This document shows positions 7,328 through 16,596 of a stretch of DNA of 64,000 nt, in pieces. The notes under the pieces were generated by a model. It ran no database searches, was not told the DNA's origin, and was given only the letters and a program-made list of their open reading frames with translations. Source of the DNA: Poritiphilus sp965212595 (GTDB lineage: Bacteria > Bacteroidota > Bacteroidia > Flavobacteriales > Flavobacteriaceae); contig CBDBVE010000005.1 in assembly GCA_965212595.1 (NCBI GenBank), positions 1 through 64,000 on the forward strand. The letters run 5' to 3'. Each line of letters begins with the position of its first letter. Position 1 is the first letter of the stretch. Made by a program: the position numbers and the translations under genes.

Positions 7328-9823
7328 CTAAAAATTAAATCCGAAAGTTCCGGTTACTGAGAAGGGCCTGGCATCCGGGTTGTCAAGGTAATTGCCTCTA
7401 AAATTAAAGTCGATCCTAAAAATCTTAAAGATATTGCCTACTCCGAAAGAGTACTCCCAGTATATCTGGTCATTCGGGGCTATTAATGGAATGTTTGTAG
7501 GACTGCTTAATTGAATATTCTCTTCTGAAAGATCGCCCCAAACACCTCTGAGACCCACAATTTCTCTTAGATTTAATTTGCGAAGCCAAGGGATTCTTGA
7601 AAACAGTCTGCCATTAAAATTGTGCTCCAGATGTACCGAGGCATAGGTATCGGTAACAAATTCGTAAAAGTCCAGGTTGGGAAATGTATTGTAGATTGAA
7701 AAAAGTGTTTGATTCCCGGGAATCACATTTAAAAGGCCTAAAGGAACTTCACCGAAGGTCTTTCCTACTTCAATGGTACTAAACAAACGGCCAAAACCTC
7801 CAATCTGCCAGGGCTGGGTGTAAGAGAATTGAAGCTTTTCATAATTGAAATCGCTTTCGAGAAAACCGTCTATACCCTTGGTATAATTTAATAATAGGGT
7901 ACTGTAATTGTCGTTTATTTCACGACGCTCTACACCATACCCGATGGTTCGCTTTCCGGGAGTGTAGATAAGACTGGTCGTTAAGTCGAATTGTCTGATT
8001 TCGGAGGAAATTCCGGTGGGTGAGCCCGGATCAATATAGTCCAGGCTAAAGGCTTCCGGAAGGGCCGAACTCAGTGTCCTGAATGTACTGCCAAAACGTA
8101 CTCTGAAATTAGTAAGTGGCTCTATTTCTGCATTAAAAGTACTTAGATTGATATTTGTAAGTCGGTCGTTAGACCCGACGGTTAGCACAGAAGATGATGC
8201 CACGCTTCTCCCAAGTACATCGGTAGTCGCGTTAAGTGTAAGACCCAATTGCTCAATATCCCGTCTATTGCCTCCTGAAATTATTAAACGGCTCTTCCGG
8301 TCCAATAGAAATTTGGCTGAAAATCCGTGTTTAAACTTACGATCATCAAAACCATAGGCCAGATAACCTTGTAAGCGCCAGAGATCGTTCTGACCAAAAT
8401 AGGTGCGGGCTCCTCCCCTAAGCCTAACCCCTTCTGCATCATTAAAGCCAAACACGCTATAAATGTCACCAATATCAATATTCCATTTGTCAATCTCTAT
8501 ATATCCTGAACCCAGAACACTGACAATATTGTAATAGGTCTTAAATTTTGGCACGGTCTTCAGTGTATCCAGAAGTTTATAAATACCCTGCTCGTCCTTA
8601 TTCAGCGATTCGAGCCGCTTATTGGCCCAAAAAATACTGTCTCGACTAAAAACTAATGGGTCAAAGGGGTCCGCGACATTTTTATAGAAGGTTCGCGGCT
8701 TTTCGATATCAAAAGCGTAGTTGTCATATACTGTCGTCCTTTTACCGTAAACTCCTCGCGATTTTTCTTTTTTATTAAAACTGAAGTCGCTTAGCATGTA
8801 GTCACGCTTTAAAAGGAAAACAGAATCGTTGACCACTTCAAACTCCTGTTCAATGTAGATATCTTTTACCCAGTTAATATTCGCACTTTTGGTAACTGCC
8901 AGATTAATTTTTTTAATGGCGAATGTGGTATCATTTACCCAAAAATCACCTTTAAATGTCAATTCATTTTTTCTCCTTGGATAATAGATGATGTTATAGC
9001 ACCATTTGTTATCTACATATGCGCTGTCTGAAAGCACGTAGTTATAGGTGTCTATCCCTGTTCTTGAAAGCGGACTTGTAAAGCTTTTGTCAAAGAATTT
9101 GAGATAATTATTGTAGATATCATAGTCTGAATACAAATCCTGTACAAAACCAATGATTGCCTGGTTATTGCTAAAACCCGAGTTCTTATTTCCCAATACA
9201 TCTTCCTTTTCTTCCCCAATTACATTGTCGCCGTATACTTTGGATGCGGTTTCGTTAAGAAAAAGTGGCAAATAGGTCTTTCCTGTGATTCTGGATGTAT
9301 CGAGATCAGCAAAAACAAATTCGAGGCCACGAAAGAGCTTGCTATTCATTACGGTACTATCAATGGTGTTGAGGTCGAATTCTATTTTCTCGTACTTATC
9401 GTATTGGTACTGTTTGAACTTCCGTACCCCGTTGACTCTTTTCTTAGCCCAGATTTTCCTTAAGATATCAATCGCCGGATTGTTCTTTTTAGATTGCTTG
9501 CCTACATAGACCACAACTTCATCGAGCTGCTCTCCTCCTTCGGCAAGTACGATACGCATATCGTAGTTCACCTTTCCTTTTAGGGCAATCTCTGAGGTTT
9601 TGTAACCGATAAAGGATACTACCAAAGAATCATAAGTCTTATCAGACTCCATATAAAACCGCCCATTGTCATTGGTAATTGTGCCTTCGGATGAATTCTT
9701 GAATAATAGATTGGCAAAAGCCACGGGAGAGCCAGAATCGTCTACCACGATCCCTCCTACTTTTGTCTGAGACAAGGCAACTGCACAACACAAATAGAAT
9801 AAGAAGAAAAGGAATTGCTTCAT
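7328..9823 (-). CDS. DUF5686 outer-membrane protein with carboxypeptidase-regulatory-like domain
   Basis: The 831-residue protein begins with a signal peptide ending near ALSQ. A CarboxypepD_reg-like beta-sandwich follows (about 20-105: GGIVVDDSGSPVAFANL ... TITNDNGRFYM ... SFIGYKTSEI), as in TonB-dependent transporters. The remainder is a long DUF5686-type region rich in alternating aromatic/polar strands and ending in Phe (TGTFGFNF), typical of an outer-membrane beta-barrel. No TonB plug domain is visible. Function is unknown. It lies downstream of pdhB on the same strand with a 264-base gap. Confidence 0.9.
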   Translation of the reverse strand: MKQFLFFLFYLCCAVALSQTKVGGIVVDDSGSPVAFANLLFKNSSEGTITNDNGRFYMESDKTYDSLVVSFIGYKTSEIALKGKVNYDMRIVLAEGGEQLDEVVVYVGKQSKKNNPAIDILRKIWAKKRVNGVRKFKQYQYDKYEKIEFDLNTIDSTVMNSKLFRGLEFVFADLDTSRITGKTYLPLFLNETASKVYGDNVIGEEKEDVLGNKNSGFSNNQAIIGFVQDLYSDYDIYNNYLKFFDKSFTSPLSRTGIDTYNYVLSDSAYVDNKWCYNIIYYPRRKNELTFKGDFWVNDTTFAIKKINLAVTKSANINWVKDIYIEQEFEVVNDSVFLLKRDYMLSDFSFNKKEKSRGVYGKRTTVYDNYAFDIEKPRTFYKNVADPFDPLVFSRDSIFWANKRLESLNKDEQGIYKLLDTLKTVPKFKTYYNIVSVLGSGYIEIDKWNIDIGDIYSVFGFNDAEGVRLRGGARTYFGQNDLWRLQGYLAYGFDDRKFKHGFSAKFLLDRKSRLIISGGNRRDIEQLGLTLNATTDVLGRSVASSSVLTVGSNDRLTNINLSTFNAEIEPLTNFRVRFGSTFRTLSSALPEAFSLDYIDPGSPTGISSEIRQFDLTTSLIYTPGKRTIGYGVERREINDNYSTLLLNYTKGIDGFLESDFNYEKLQFSYTQPWQIGGFGRLFSTIEVGKTFGEVPLGLLNVIPGNQTLFSIYNTFPNLDFYEFVTDTYASVHLEHNFNGRLFSRIPWLRKLNLREIVGLRGVWGDLSEENIQLSSPTNIPLIAPNDQIYWEYSFGVGNIFKIFRIDFNFRGNYLDNPDARPFSVTGTFGFNF

Positions 9824-10087
9824 AGGTTATCCCTGTCGCCTAAGGCCAGACAATTTACTGATCTGATCCAAAGCTAACAATCATTTTTGGTATTAAGGTT
9901 TAGGGTAAAGTAACTTTCGAATAAATTCCTATTAAACATTGACATACAGCAAAAAATTATACCGTATGTCCCTGGGATGCGTTCAAATATTGTTTCAAAT
10001 TCATCTTTTTAGGATTTGAAAGAGGATAAGAACGTTTACCCACAAATTTGTTGACCGGGCTAAGATACCCTTACAAAATCTGTTTTG

Positions 10088-11065
10088 TTACTTATATAAC
10101 ACTTTCTTAACAGCCTTTATAAGGTCTTCAGAATTTGGAAGCCATTCTTCTAACAATACCGGAGAGTATGGAGCCGGAGTGTCTGCTGTATTTAATTTAA
10201 CGATAGGGGCATCGAGGAAGTCGAACGCTTTAGACTGTACCTGATAGGTAATTTCGGTAGCGACATTGCCAAAAGGCCAGGCTTCTTCCAAAATTACCAA
10301 ACGGTTTGTTTTCTTTACCGAATTGAGAATGGCATTGTGATCCATAGGTCTTACTGTTCGCAAATCTATGATCTCACAACTTATACCTTCTTTTTCTAAC
10401 TCATCTGCCGCCTTATAAGCTTCTTTTATGATCTTTCCAAAAGATACGACGGTAACATCAGTGCCTTCTCGCTTTATTTCGGCAACACCTAAAGGAATTG
10501 TATATTCTCCCTCGGGCACCTCTCCTTTATCTCCGTACATCTGTTCAGACTCCATAAAAATTACAGGATCATCGTCGCGAATTGCCGATTTTAATAGTCC
10601 TTTAGCATCATTGGGATTAGAAGGTACCACTACTTTTAATCCAGGACAATTTGCAAACCAGCTTTCAAAAGCCTGAGAGTGGGTAGCCGCTAATTGGCCT
10701 GCAGAAGCGGTTGGGCCGCGAAAAACAATAGGGCAATTAAATTGTCCTCCAGACATCTGCCTGATCTTCGCCGCGTTATTAATGATCTGATCTATCCCGA
10801 CCAAAGAGAAATTAAAGGTCATAAACTCGATTATCGGCCTATTCCCATTCATTGCGGAACCCACACCAATACCGGAAAAACCCAGTTCTGAAATTGGGGT
10901 ATCAAGCACGCGCTCAGGGCCAAATTCGTCAAGCATTCCTTTGGAGGCTTTGTAAGCACCATTGTATTCGGCAACTTCTTCGCCCATGAGGTAAATAGAT
11001 TCATCTCTGCGCATCTCCTCCGACATGGCCTCGGCAATGGCTTCCCTAAACTGTAATGTCTTCAT
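10088..11065 (-). CDS. pdhB: Pyruvate dehydrogenase E1 component subunit beta
   Basis: At 325 residues this matches the beta chain of the heterotetrameric E1, which with the alpha chain and TPP decarboxylates pyruvate and feeds acetyl groups to E2. Visible are the N-terminal MGEEVAEYNGAYKASKGM segment near the TPP site, the GPTASAGQLAATHSQ loop, and the transketolase C-terminal domain (ILEEAWPFGNVATEI). The partner pdhA is not in the window; in flavobacteria pdhB is often separate from pdhA-pdhC. It is divergent from etfBA across a 184-base region that carries a long palindrome, so both may respond to the same regulator. Confidence 0.96.
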   Translation of the reverse strand: MKTLQFREAIAEAMSEEMRRDESIYLMGEEVAEYNGAYKASKGMLDEFGPERVLDTPISELGFSGIGVGSAMNGNRPIIEFMTFNFSLVGIDQIINNAAKIRQMSGGQFNCPIVFRGPTASAGQLAATHSQAFESWFANCPGLKVVVPSNPNDAKGLLKSAIRDDDPVIFMESEQMYGDKGEVPEGEYTIPLGVAEIKREGTDVTVVSFGKIIKEAYKAADELEKEGISCEIIDLRTVRPMDHNAILNSVKKTNRLVILEEAWPFGNVATEITYQVQSKAFDFLDAPIVKLNTADTPAPYSPVLLEEWLPNSEDLIKAVKKVLYK

Positions 11066-11165
11066 ATTGGTGGTTCTCTAAGGTGTATGTTTTATACTAA
11101 AATGCGAACAAAAATAGGAAATTAATGTGCAATCTCAGGAATGATGAACACAAAATTATCACTAA

Positions 11166-11191
11166 AATTTACTATGCATGCATAGTAAATT
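11166..11191. promoter_or_regulatory. 26-bp perfect palindrome, putative operator
   Basis: The palindrome is centred on ATGCATGCAT (core ACTATGCATGCATAGT) and is perfect over 26 bases. It sits between divergent pdhB and etfB, about 15 bases upstream of TATCTTAG at 11206-11213, a one-mismatch -7 element for etfB, so it covers the -33 zone. The size and symmetry suit a dimeric regulator of MarR or TetR type. A shorter version occurs at 31248-31263. Confidence 0.7.
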
Positions 11192-11249
11192 CTAAAATTA
11201 ATAGCTATCTTAGCGGTCTCATTTAAAGACCTAAAAAACAAGCAAAATC

Positions 11250-11996
11250 ATGAAGATATTAGTTTGTATCAGCAACGTCCCTGACACCACTTCCAAAATC
11301 AATTTCACGGACAGTGATACTAAGTTTGATACTACTGGCGTACAGTTTGTCATTAACCCAAATGACGAATTCGGGCTTACCCGCGCCATGTGGTTTAAAG
11401 AAAAGCAGGGTGCCACTGTTCATGTGGCTACCGTTGGTGAGGTAAGCACAGAACCAACAATAAGAAAAGCCCTTGCTATTGGAGCAGACGAAGCAATCAG
11501 GGTAAATTCAGCTCCTACAGACGGCTACTTTGTAGCACAGCAGCTGGCTGAAGTTGTCAGGTCTGGGGGTTACGACCTTGTCATTGCCGGCCGAGAATCT
11601 ATAGATTACAATGGCGGAATGGTCCCTGGGATTATGGCAGCCTTGCTCGATATGAATTTTGTCAACACCTGTACCGGCCTTGAGATCGATGGAGAAAAGG
11701 CCACCGCAACCCGTGAAATAGATGGAGGAAAAGAAACCATAGAAACGACTTTGCCATTGATCATTGGGGGGCAAAAGGGACTTGTAGAGGAGAGCGATCT
11801 AAGAATTCCAAATATGCGGGGTATTATGATGGCCCGTCAAAAAAAGTTGAATGTCGTTGAGGCAGTTGATGCTCTACAGGCAACCGCAGATGTAAAGTTT
11901 GAGCGGCCGGCGCCAAAAGGTGCGGTAAAACTTGTAGATGCTGAAAACATCGACGAACTGGTTCATCTCTTACACAGCGAAGCTAAAGTAATTTAA
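11250..11996 (+). CDS. etfB: Electron transfer flavoprotein subunit beta
   Basis: The 248-residue protein is the AMP-binding beta chain of ETF, which collects electrons from acyl-CoA dehydrogenases and passes them to ETF:quinone oxidoreductase. The start MKILVCISNVPDTTSKI, the ETF-beta motif region LVIAGRESIDYNGGMVPGIMA, and LPLIIGGQKGLVEESDLRIPNMRGIMMARQK are characteristic. It leads a two-gene unit with etfA 77 bases downstream. The upstream palindrome suggests specific regulation, plausibly by fatty-acid supply. Confidence 0.97.
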   Translation: MKILVCISNVPDTTSKINFTDSDTKFDTTGVQFVINPNDEFGLTRAMWFKEKQGATVHVATVGEVSTEPTIRKALAIGADEAIRVNSAPTDGYFVAQQLAEVVRSGGYDLVIAGRESIDYNGGMVPGIMAALLDMNFVNTCTGLEIDGEKATATREIDGGKETIETTLPLIIGGQKGLVEESDLRIPNMRGIMMARQKKLNVVEAVDALQATADVKFERPAPKGAVKLVDAENIDELVHLLHSEAKVI

Positions 11997-12073
11997 ATCC
12001 CAAAATTCAAGGACCAGATTCCTTTAAAACTAGTTTTGGAATTTGGAATTTGTGATTTGTAATTTTCAAAAAT

Positions 12074-13042
12074 ATGTCAGTATTAGTATATACAGAATCC
12101 GAAAACGGAAAATTTAAAAAGAACGCCTTTGAAGTGGCTTCCTATGCCAATGAGGTCGCTAATCAGATGGGGACTTCGGTTACCGCAATTGCCTTTAACG
12201 CAGGCGCGGCCGAAGAACTGGGAACTTATGGAGTAAGTAAGATTCTAAATATTAAAAACAACGAACTAAGCGGCTTCAATGCCAAGGCTTATGCCTCGGC
12301 AATTGCCCAGGCGGCCAAAAGCGTCAATGCTAAGGTAGTAGTATTAAGTTCCAGTACCGACTCTAAGTTTTTAGCTGGAATATTGACGGGAAAACTCAGT
12401 GCGGGATACGCTCCAAATGTCGTAGCTGCTCCTGAAAGTATAAGTCCGTTAGTAGTAAAACGAATGGCATTTAGTAACAAAGGTTTTGCACATACTCAAA
12501 TAAATTCTGAATTAAAGATTATTGGAGTATCTAACAATGCCTTTGGAGCACATGAAAACCCCACCACGGCAGTAGTTGAAAACTATTCGCCAGATGTAAA
12601 CGCAACTGATTTTTCAACGAAGTCTGTCGAAGTAGACAAAGTGGTAGGTAAGGCTACAATTGCTGATGCTGATATTGTAGTATCTGGAGGTCGCGGTCTT
12701 AAAGGTCCTGAAAATTGGGGCATTTTAGAAGAACTTGCTGATGTTTTAGGAGCGGCAACAGCCTGTTCCAAACCTGTTTCAGATTTGGGCTGGCGGCCGC
12801 ATAGCGAACATGTGGGTCAGACCGGGAAACCTGTTGCCAGCAATCTATATATAGCCATAGGCATTTCTGGGGCAATACAGCATTTGGCTGGAGTAAGTGC
12901 CTCAAAAGTCAAAGTAGTTATCAATACCGATCCAGAAGCTCCTTTCTTTAAGGCAGCTGACTATGGTATTGTCGGAGATGCTTTTGAAGTGGTCCCTAAA
13001 CTCACCGAAAAATTAAAAGAATTTAAGGCCCAAAACGCTTAA
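12074..13042 (+). CDS. etfA: Electron transfer flavoprotein subunit alpha
   Basis: The 322-residue alpha chain binds FAD and pairs with EtfB. The C-terminal FAD-binding domain is clear (VSGGRGLKGPENW, then DLGWRPHSEHVGQTGK and IAIGISGAIQHLAGV, then NTDPEAPFFKAADYGIVGD). The 77-base spacer after etfB has an imperfect inverted repeat (aaatcccaaaattc / gaatttgtgattt), which may set the subunit ratio or be intergenic clutter. A strong terminator follows. Confidence 0.97.
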   Translation: MSVLVYTESENGKFKKNAFEVASYANEVANQMGTSVTAIAFNAGAAEELGTYGVSKILNIKNNELSGFNAKAYASAIAQAAKSVNAKVVVLSSSTDSKFLAGILTGKLSAGYAPNVVAAPESISPLVVKRMAFSNKGFAHTQINSELKIIGVSNNAFGAHENPTTAVVENYSPDVNATDFSTKSVEVDKVVGKATIADADIVVSGGRGLKGPENWGILEELADVLGAATACSKPVSDLGWRPHSEHVGQTGKPVASNLYIAIGISGAIQHLAGVSASKVKVVINTDPEAPFFKAADYGIVGDAFEVVPKLTEKLKEFKAQNA

Positions 13043-13067
13043 ATTTTGTTAATTTGTGCCCCTGAAG

Positions 13068-13114
13068 GGCTGTTCAAATTGCAAGGCGACCTTCCTGTTT
13101 GAACAGCCTTTTTT
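13068..13114 (+). terminator. Intrinsic terminator of etfBA
   Basis: An 11-bp perfect stem (ggctgttcaaa / tttgaacagcc) is followed by six T's, 26 bases after the etfA stop. Confidence 0.93.
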
Positions 13115-13131
13115 ATGGTTTATAGCGTTTT

Positions 13132-13761
13132 ATGAGTTTAGTGCGATTAAAAATCAAGGGAATATCGTATAGCCAGACACAAAATGGGGCCTATGCACTA
13201 ATTTTGAATGAGGTAGAAGGTGATCGGAAACTACCTATAGTAATTGGCGCCTTCGAAGCACAGTCGATTGCAATTGCCCTGGAAAAAGAAATAAAGCCTC
13301 CAAGGCCTTTGACGCACGATCTTTTTAAGAACTTTGCAGACCGTTTTGACATTGTAGTTAAGCAAGTGATTATTCACAAACTTGTCGATGGCGTTTTTTA
13401 TTCGAGTATTATATGCGAACGTGACAAAATTGAGGAAATTATAGATGCTCGCACCAGTGATGCTATAGCACTTGCACTAAGGTTTAACGCTCCTATTTTC
13501 ACCTATAAGACCATTCTTGACAAGGCTGGGATTTTCCTTAAATTTTCTTCGAAAGAAAAGGACAAAGAAGAGGGTGATGACAGCATAGTGGTAGATGAAA
13601 TTTTACAGGAAGGAGAGACCGTTGAAATAGATTCAGGTTCCAGCGCACCTTATAAAGAACTTAGTCTGGAGGAATTGCACCAAGAGCTAGATAAGGCGGT
13701 GATCAACGAAGATTACGAAAAAGCCGCGAAACTCAGGGATGAAATTTCCAAACGCAAGTAA
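13132..13761 (+). CDS. Bifunctional nuclease (DUF151) domain protein with UVR motif
   Basis: Residues 1 to about 135 form a DUF151/BFN domain (LPIVIGAFEAQSIAIALE, then ARTSDAIALALRF), a family shown in plants to have RNase and DNase activity. Residues about 174-207 carry a UVR motif (LHQELDKAVINEDYEKAAKLRDEI) like that of UvrB/UvrC, a helical hairpin for protein contacts. This two-part form is common in Bacteroidota. It starts 18 bases after the etf terminator and is followed by a nucleoside transporter at 18 bases, probably one transcript. A role in DNA/RNA turnover feeding nucleoside salvage is an inference. Confidence 0.92.
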   Translation: MSLVRLKIKGISYSQTQNGAYALILNEVEGDRKLPIVIGAFEAQSIAIALEKEIKPPRPLTHDLFKNFADRFDIVVKQVIIHKLVDGVFYSSIICERDKIEEIIDARTSDAIALALRFNAPIFTYKTILDKAGIFLKFSSKEKDKEEGDDSIVVDEILQEGETVEIDSGSSAPYKELSLEELHQELDKAVINEDYEKAAKLRDEISKRK

Positions 13762-13779
13762 CTAACCAAGCACTACTTT

Positions 13780-15585
13780 ATGAAGTACAGATTTTTGTTG
13801 CTTCTCCTCTTAGTGGGTATTACATTTCCAAGCCTGTCCCAGGAACCTCCTTCAGTTGATCACACCATAAGTTTGCAAGATACCCTTCAAGTAGCCGACA
13901 GCGCTCTTGAATCGGCTGACCAGGCAAAAGGTATTCAAGGGGAATGGCAACTTTCGGAATATATCGTTTATGAGGATTACCCTGATAGCATAAGAGCGAA
14001 ATTAGAGATCAGAAAGGGCTACGAATTCTTGTCATTGAACGCTAATGGAGAGTACGAAGCGCGGATCAATGGTGTATTCAGCAAAGGGTATTGGTTAAAA
14101 AACAACCATCTTCTTTTGTTTAAGCAGAAGGATCCGAAGACCATCGATATTTACAACGAAATTATTGAGAATTCCGGCTCCGAGCTAAAGTTAAAGAACG
14201 AAAATAACGTACTTACTCTGATCTCAACTACCCATCCGGAATACCTGGCAATAGGAGAATCAAAGGATGCGATAATTCCCAATGAAGGGCTAAGCGCTAA
14301 CAGCATCATGAGGGGGCTTCTGGGAATGCTGGTGTTGTTGTTAATTGCCTTTCTTTTTAGCAGCAATAGAAAGGCGATTAATTGGAGAACCACCGGTATA
14401 GGCCTGGCATTGCAATTAATAATAGCAATTGGGGTCCTTACAGTTCCCTTCATCAAGGTTGCTTTCGAGGCAATAGGCCAGGTTTTTGTTAGTATTTTAG
14501 ACTTTACCCGGGCGGGAAGTGAGTTTTTATTTTCCGGAATTATCGACGTGAATTCCTATGGTTTCATTTTTGCATTTCAAGTGCTTCCTACCATTATCTT
14601 TTTCTCTGCACTTACCTCGGTATTGTTTTACCTGGGAATCATTCAAAAGGTTGTAAAAGCCCTGGCCTGGCTGCTTTCTAAAGCGCTGGGCGTATCCGGA
14701 GCTGAGAGTTTAAGCGTGGCCGGAAATATTTTTCTGGGGCAGACAGAATCTCCTTTGCTGATCAAGGCCTATCTAGAGAAAATGAACAAATCTGAAATTC
14801 TATTGGTCATGATAGGAGGAATGGCAACGGTAGCCGGTGCTGTTTTGGCGGCCTACATTGGTTTTCTAGGAGGAGATGACCCTGTTTTGCGACTGCAATT
14901 TGCCAAACACCTTCTCGCCGCCTCCGTTATGGCTGCACCCGGCGCTATCGTAGTTTCTAAAATGTTATATCCACAAACAGAAGCGGTAAATACTGAAGTA
15001 AAGATCGCCACGGATAAAATTGGGGCTAACGTTCTTGATGCCATAGCAAACGGGACAACAGAAGGTTTAAGGCTGGCTGTAAACGTAGGAGCTATGCTTT
15101 TGGTTTTCGTCGCGTTTATAGCAATGATTAATGGTATTCTTGGCTGGTTTGGAGATTTTACTACCCTGAATTCATGGATTGCAGCGAACTCATCGTACAG
15201 CCAACTCTCTTTGGAGGCGATTTTAGGGGTTGTTTTTGCCCCTCTAATGTGGTTGATTGGGGTAAGCGGAGATGATGTTATGTTAATGGGACAGCTTCTA
15301 GGCATAAAACTTGCGGCCAGCGAGTTCATCGGATATATACAATTGGCCGAATTAAAAGATGTAATGAGCACTACCCATTTCTCCTACAATAAATCGGTAA
15401 TCATGGCCACCTATATGTTATGTGGTTTTGCCAATTTTGCCTCAATAGGTATCCAAATCGGAGGAATTGGCTCTTTAGCTCCGGGGCAACGCAAAACGCT
15501 TTCAGAGTTTGGAATGCGAGCAGTTTTGGGAGGCACTTTAGCTTCACTGCTTTCGGCCACCATTGCTGGTATGATTTTAGGCTAG
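13780..15585 (+). CDS. CNT-family nucleoside transporter with exported N-terminal domain
   Basis: From about residue 178 onward this is a concentrative nucleoside transporter (NupC/CNT), an inner-membrane Na+- or H+-coupled importer. Diagnostic segments are GQTESPLLIKAYL and GVSGDDVMLMGQLLGIKLAASEFIGY. At 601 residues it is about 200 longer than NupC. The extra N-terminus has a signal peptide (MKYRFLLLLLLVGITFPSLSQ) and a lipocalin-like beta domain (about 53-150: IQGEWQLSEYIVYED ... GYWLKNNHLLLF) that would lie in the periplasm. It is probably cotranscribed with the upstream BFN gene and supplies salvage together with the deoxynucleoside kinases encoded elsewhere in the window. Confidence 0.94.
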   Translation: MKYRFLLLLLLVGITFPSLSQEPPSVDHTISLQDTLQVADSALESADQAKGIQGEWQLSEYIVYEDYPDSIRAKLEIRKGYEFLSLNANGEYEARINGVFSKGYWLKNNHLLLFKQKDPKTIDIYNEIIENSGSELKLKNENNVLTLISTTHPEYLAIGESKDAIIPNEGLSANSIMRGLLGMLVLLLIAFLFSSNRKAINWRTTGIGLALQLIIAIGVLTVPFIKVAFEAIGQVFVSILDFTRAGSEFLFSGIIDVNSYGFIFAFQVLPTIIFFSALTSVLFYLGIIQKVVKALAWLLSKALGVSGAESLSVAGNIFLGQTESPLLIKAYLEKMNKSEILLVMIGGMATVAGAVLAAYIGFLGGDDPVLRLQFAKHLLAASVMAAPGAIVVSKMLYPQTEAVNTEVKIATDKIGANVLDAIANGTTEGLRLAVNVGAMLLVFVAFIAMINGILGWFGDFTTLNSWIAANSSYSQLSLEAILGVVFAPLMWLIGVSGDDVMLMGQLLGIKLAASEFIGYIQLAELKDVMSTTHFSYNKSVIMATYMLCGFANFASIGIQIGGIGSLAPGQRKTLSEFGMRAVLGGTLASLLSATIAGMILG

Positions 15586-15626
15586 TTGAAAGGATAGCTG
15601 CTTCCAGTTAATAAATTTTTGATAAC

Positions 15627-15648
15627 TGTACCTTCGAAGTCAGGTACA
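15627..15648. promoter_or_regulatory. Inverted repeat upstream of thyA
   Basis: TGTACCT and AGGTACA form 7-bp inverted arms separated by 8 bases, about 55 bases before the thyA ATG. TAACTTTC, a near-match to the -7 consensus, lies between it and the gene. It may be an operator; support is positional only. Confidence 0.35.
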
Positions 15649-15701
15649 GAATACGCTAACTTTCTTAATTTCGTCACACAAATTATTAGGATAACACCAA
15701 C

Positions 15702-16526
15702 ATGAGGCAATACCACGAGCTGTTAAAACACGTTCTTGAAAATGGAAGCCAAAAGGGCGATAGAACCGGAACCGGAACCCTTAGTGTATTTGGTTACCAA
15801 ATGCGTTTTGATCTTTCGGAGGGCTTTCCGATGGTTACTACTAAAAAATTACATTTAAAATCTATTGTCCACGAGCTATTGTGGTTCCTTAGGGGAGACA
15901 CCAACGTTGGCTACCTTCAGGATAATGGTGTTCGTATTTGGAATGAATGGGCTGATGAGAACGGAGATTTGGGTCCTGTTTATGGATACCAATGGCGGAA
16001 TTGGAATGGTGAGGAAATTGATCAGATAAAGGAGGTCATTCTTGCCCTGAAAACGAATCCGAACAGCAGACGAATATTGGTTTCTGCCTGGAATCCCAGT
16101 GTATTGCCCGATACATCAAAGTCTTTCGCTCAGAATGTATCTGAAGGTAAGGCGGCGCTTCCTCCTTGTCACGCCTTTTTTCAGTTCTACGTAGCCGATG
16201 GAAAGCTTTCATGCCAGCTCTATCAGCGAAGCGCAGATATTTTCCTGGGAGTACCTTTTAACATAGCCTCTTATGCGCTTTTTACGTTAATGATGGCGCA
16301 AGTTTGCGGATATCAGCCGGGAGAATTCATTCACACCTTTGGCGATGCGCACATCTATAACAATCATATGGAACAGATTCAACTACAACTGAGCAGAACA
16401 CCCAGGCCATTGCCCAAGATGATCTTAAATCCTGAGGTTACAGATATTTTCAACTTTAAGTTCGAGGATTTTACCCTTTTAAATTACGATCCTCATCCAC
16501 ATATTAAAGGCATGGTTGCCGTTTAG
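15702..16526 (+). CDS. thyA: Thymidylate synthase
   Basis: The enzyme methylates dUMP to dTMP using 5,10-methylene-tetrahydrofolate, leaving dihydrofolate. The catalytic Cys is residue 156 in LPPCHAFFQF, preceded by the phosphate-binding NSRRILVSAWNP and followed by LYQRSADIFLGVPFNIASYA. Length (274) is slightly above the E. coli enzyme because of a short insertion. folA, which recycles the dihydrofolate, lies 4.5 kb downstream on the same strand, separated by the egt cluster and two reverse-strand genes. Confidence 0.98.
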   Translation: MRQYHELLKHVLENGSQKGDRTGTGTLSVFGYQMRFDLSEGFPMVTTKKLHLKSIVHELLWFLRGDTNVGYLQDNGVRIWNEWADENGDLGPVYGYQWRNWNGEEIDQIKEVILALKTNPNSRRILVSAWNPSVLPDTSKSFAQNVSEGKAALPPCHAFFQFYVADGKLSCQLYQRSADIFLGVPFNIASYALFTLMMAQVCGYQPGEFIHTFGDAHIYNNHMEQIQLQLSRTPRPLPKMILNPEVTDIFNFKFEDFTLLNYDPHPHIKGMVAV

Positions 16527-16596
16527 GACCATTTTGACAACTATTTGAGCTTTTTAACGTCTTCAAAATATGTATCTTTAAGCTAAAATCGCTTAC

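Noticed and set aside
11997..12073. Third copy of the dispersed GGGGTC element between etfB and etfA
   Set aside because: It shares only a short start (atcccaaaattca) and lacks the GGGGTC/GACCCC core.
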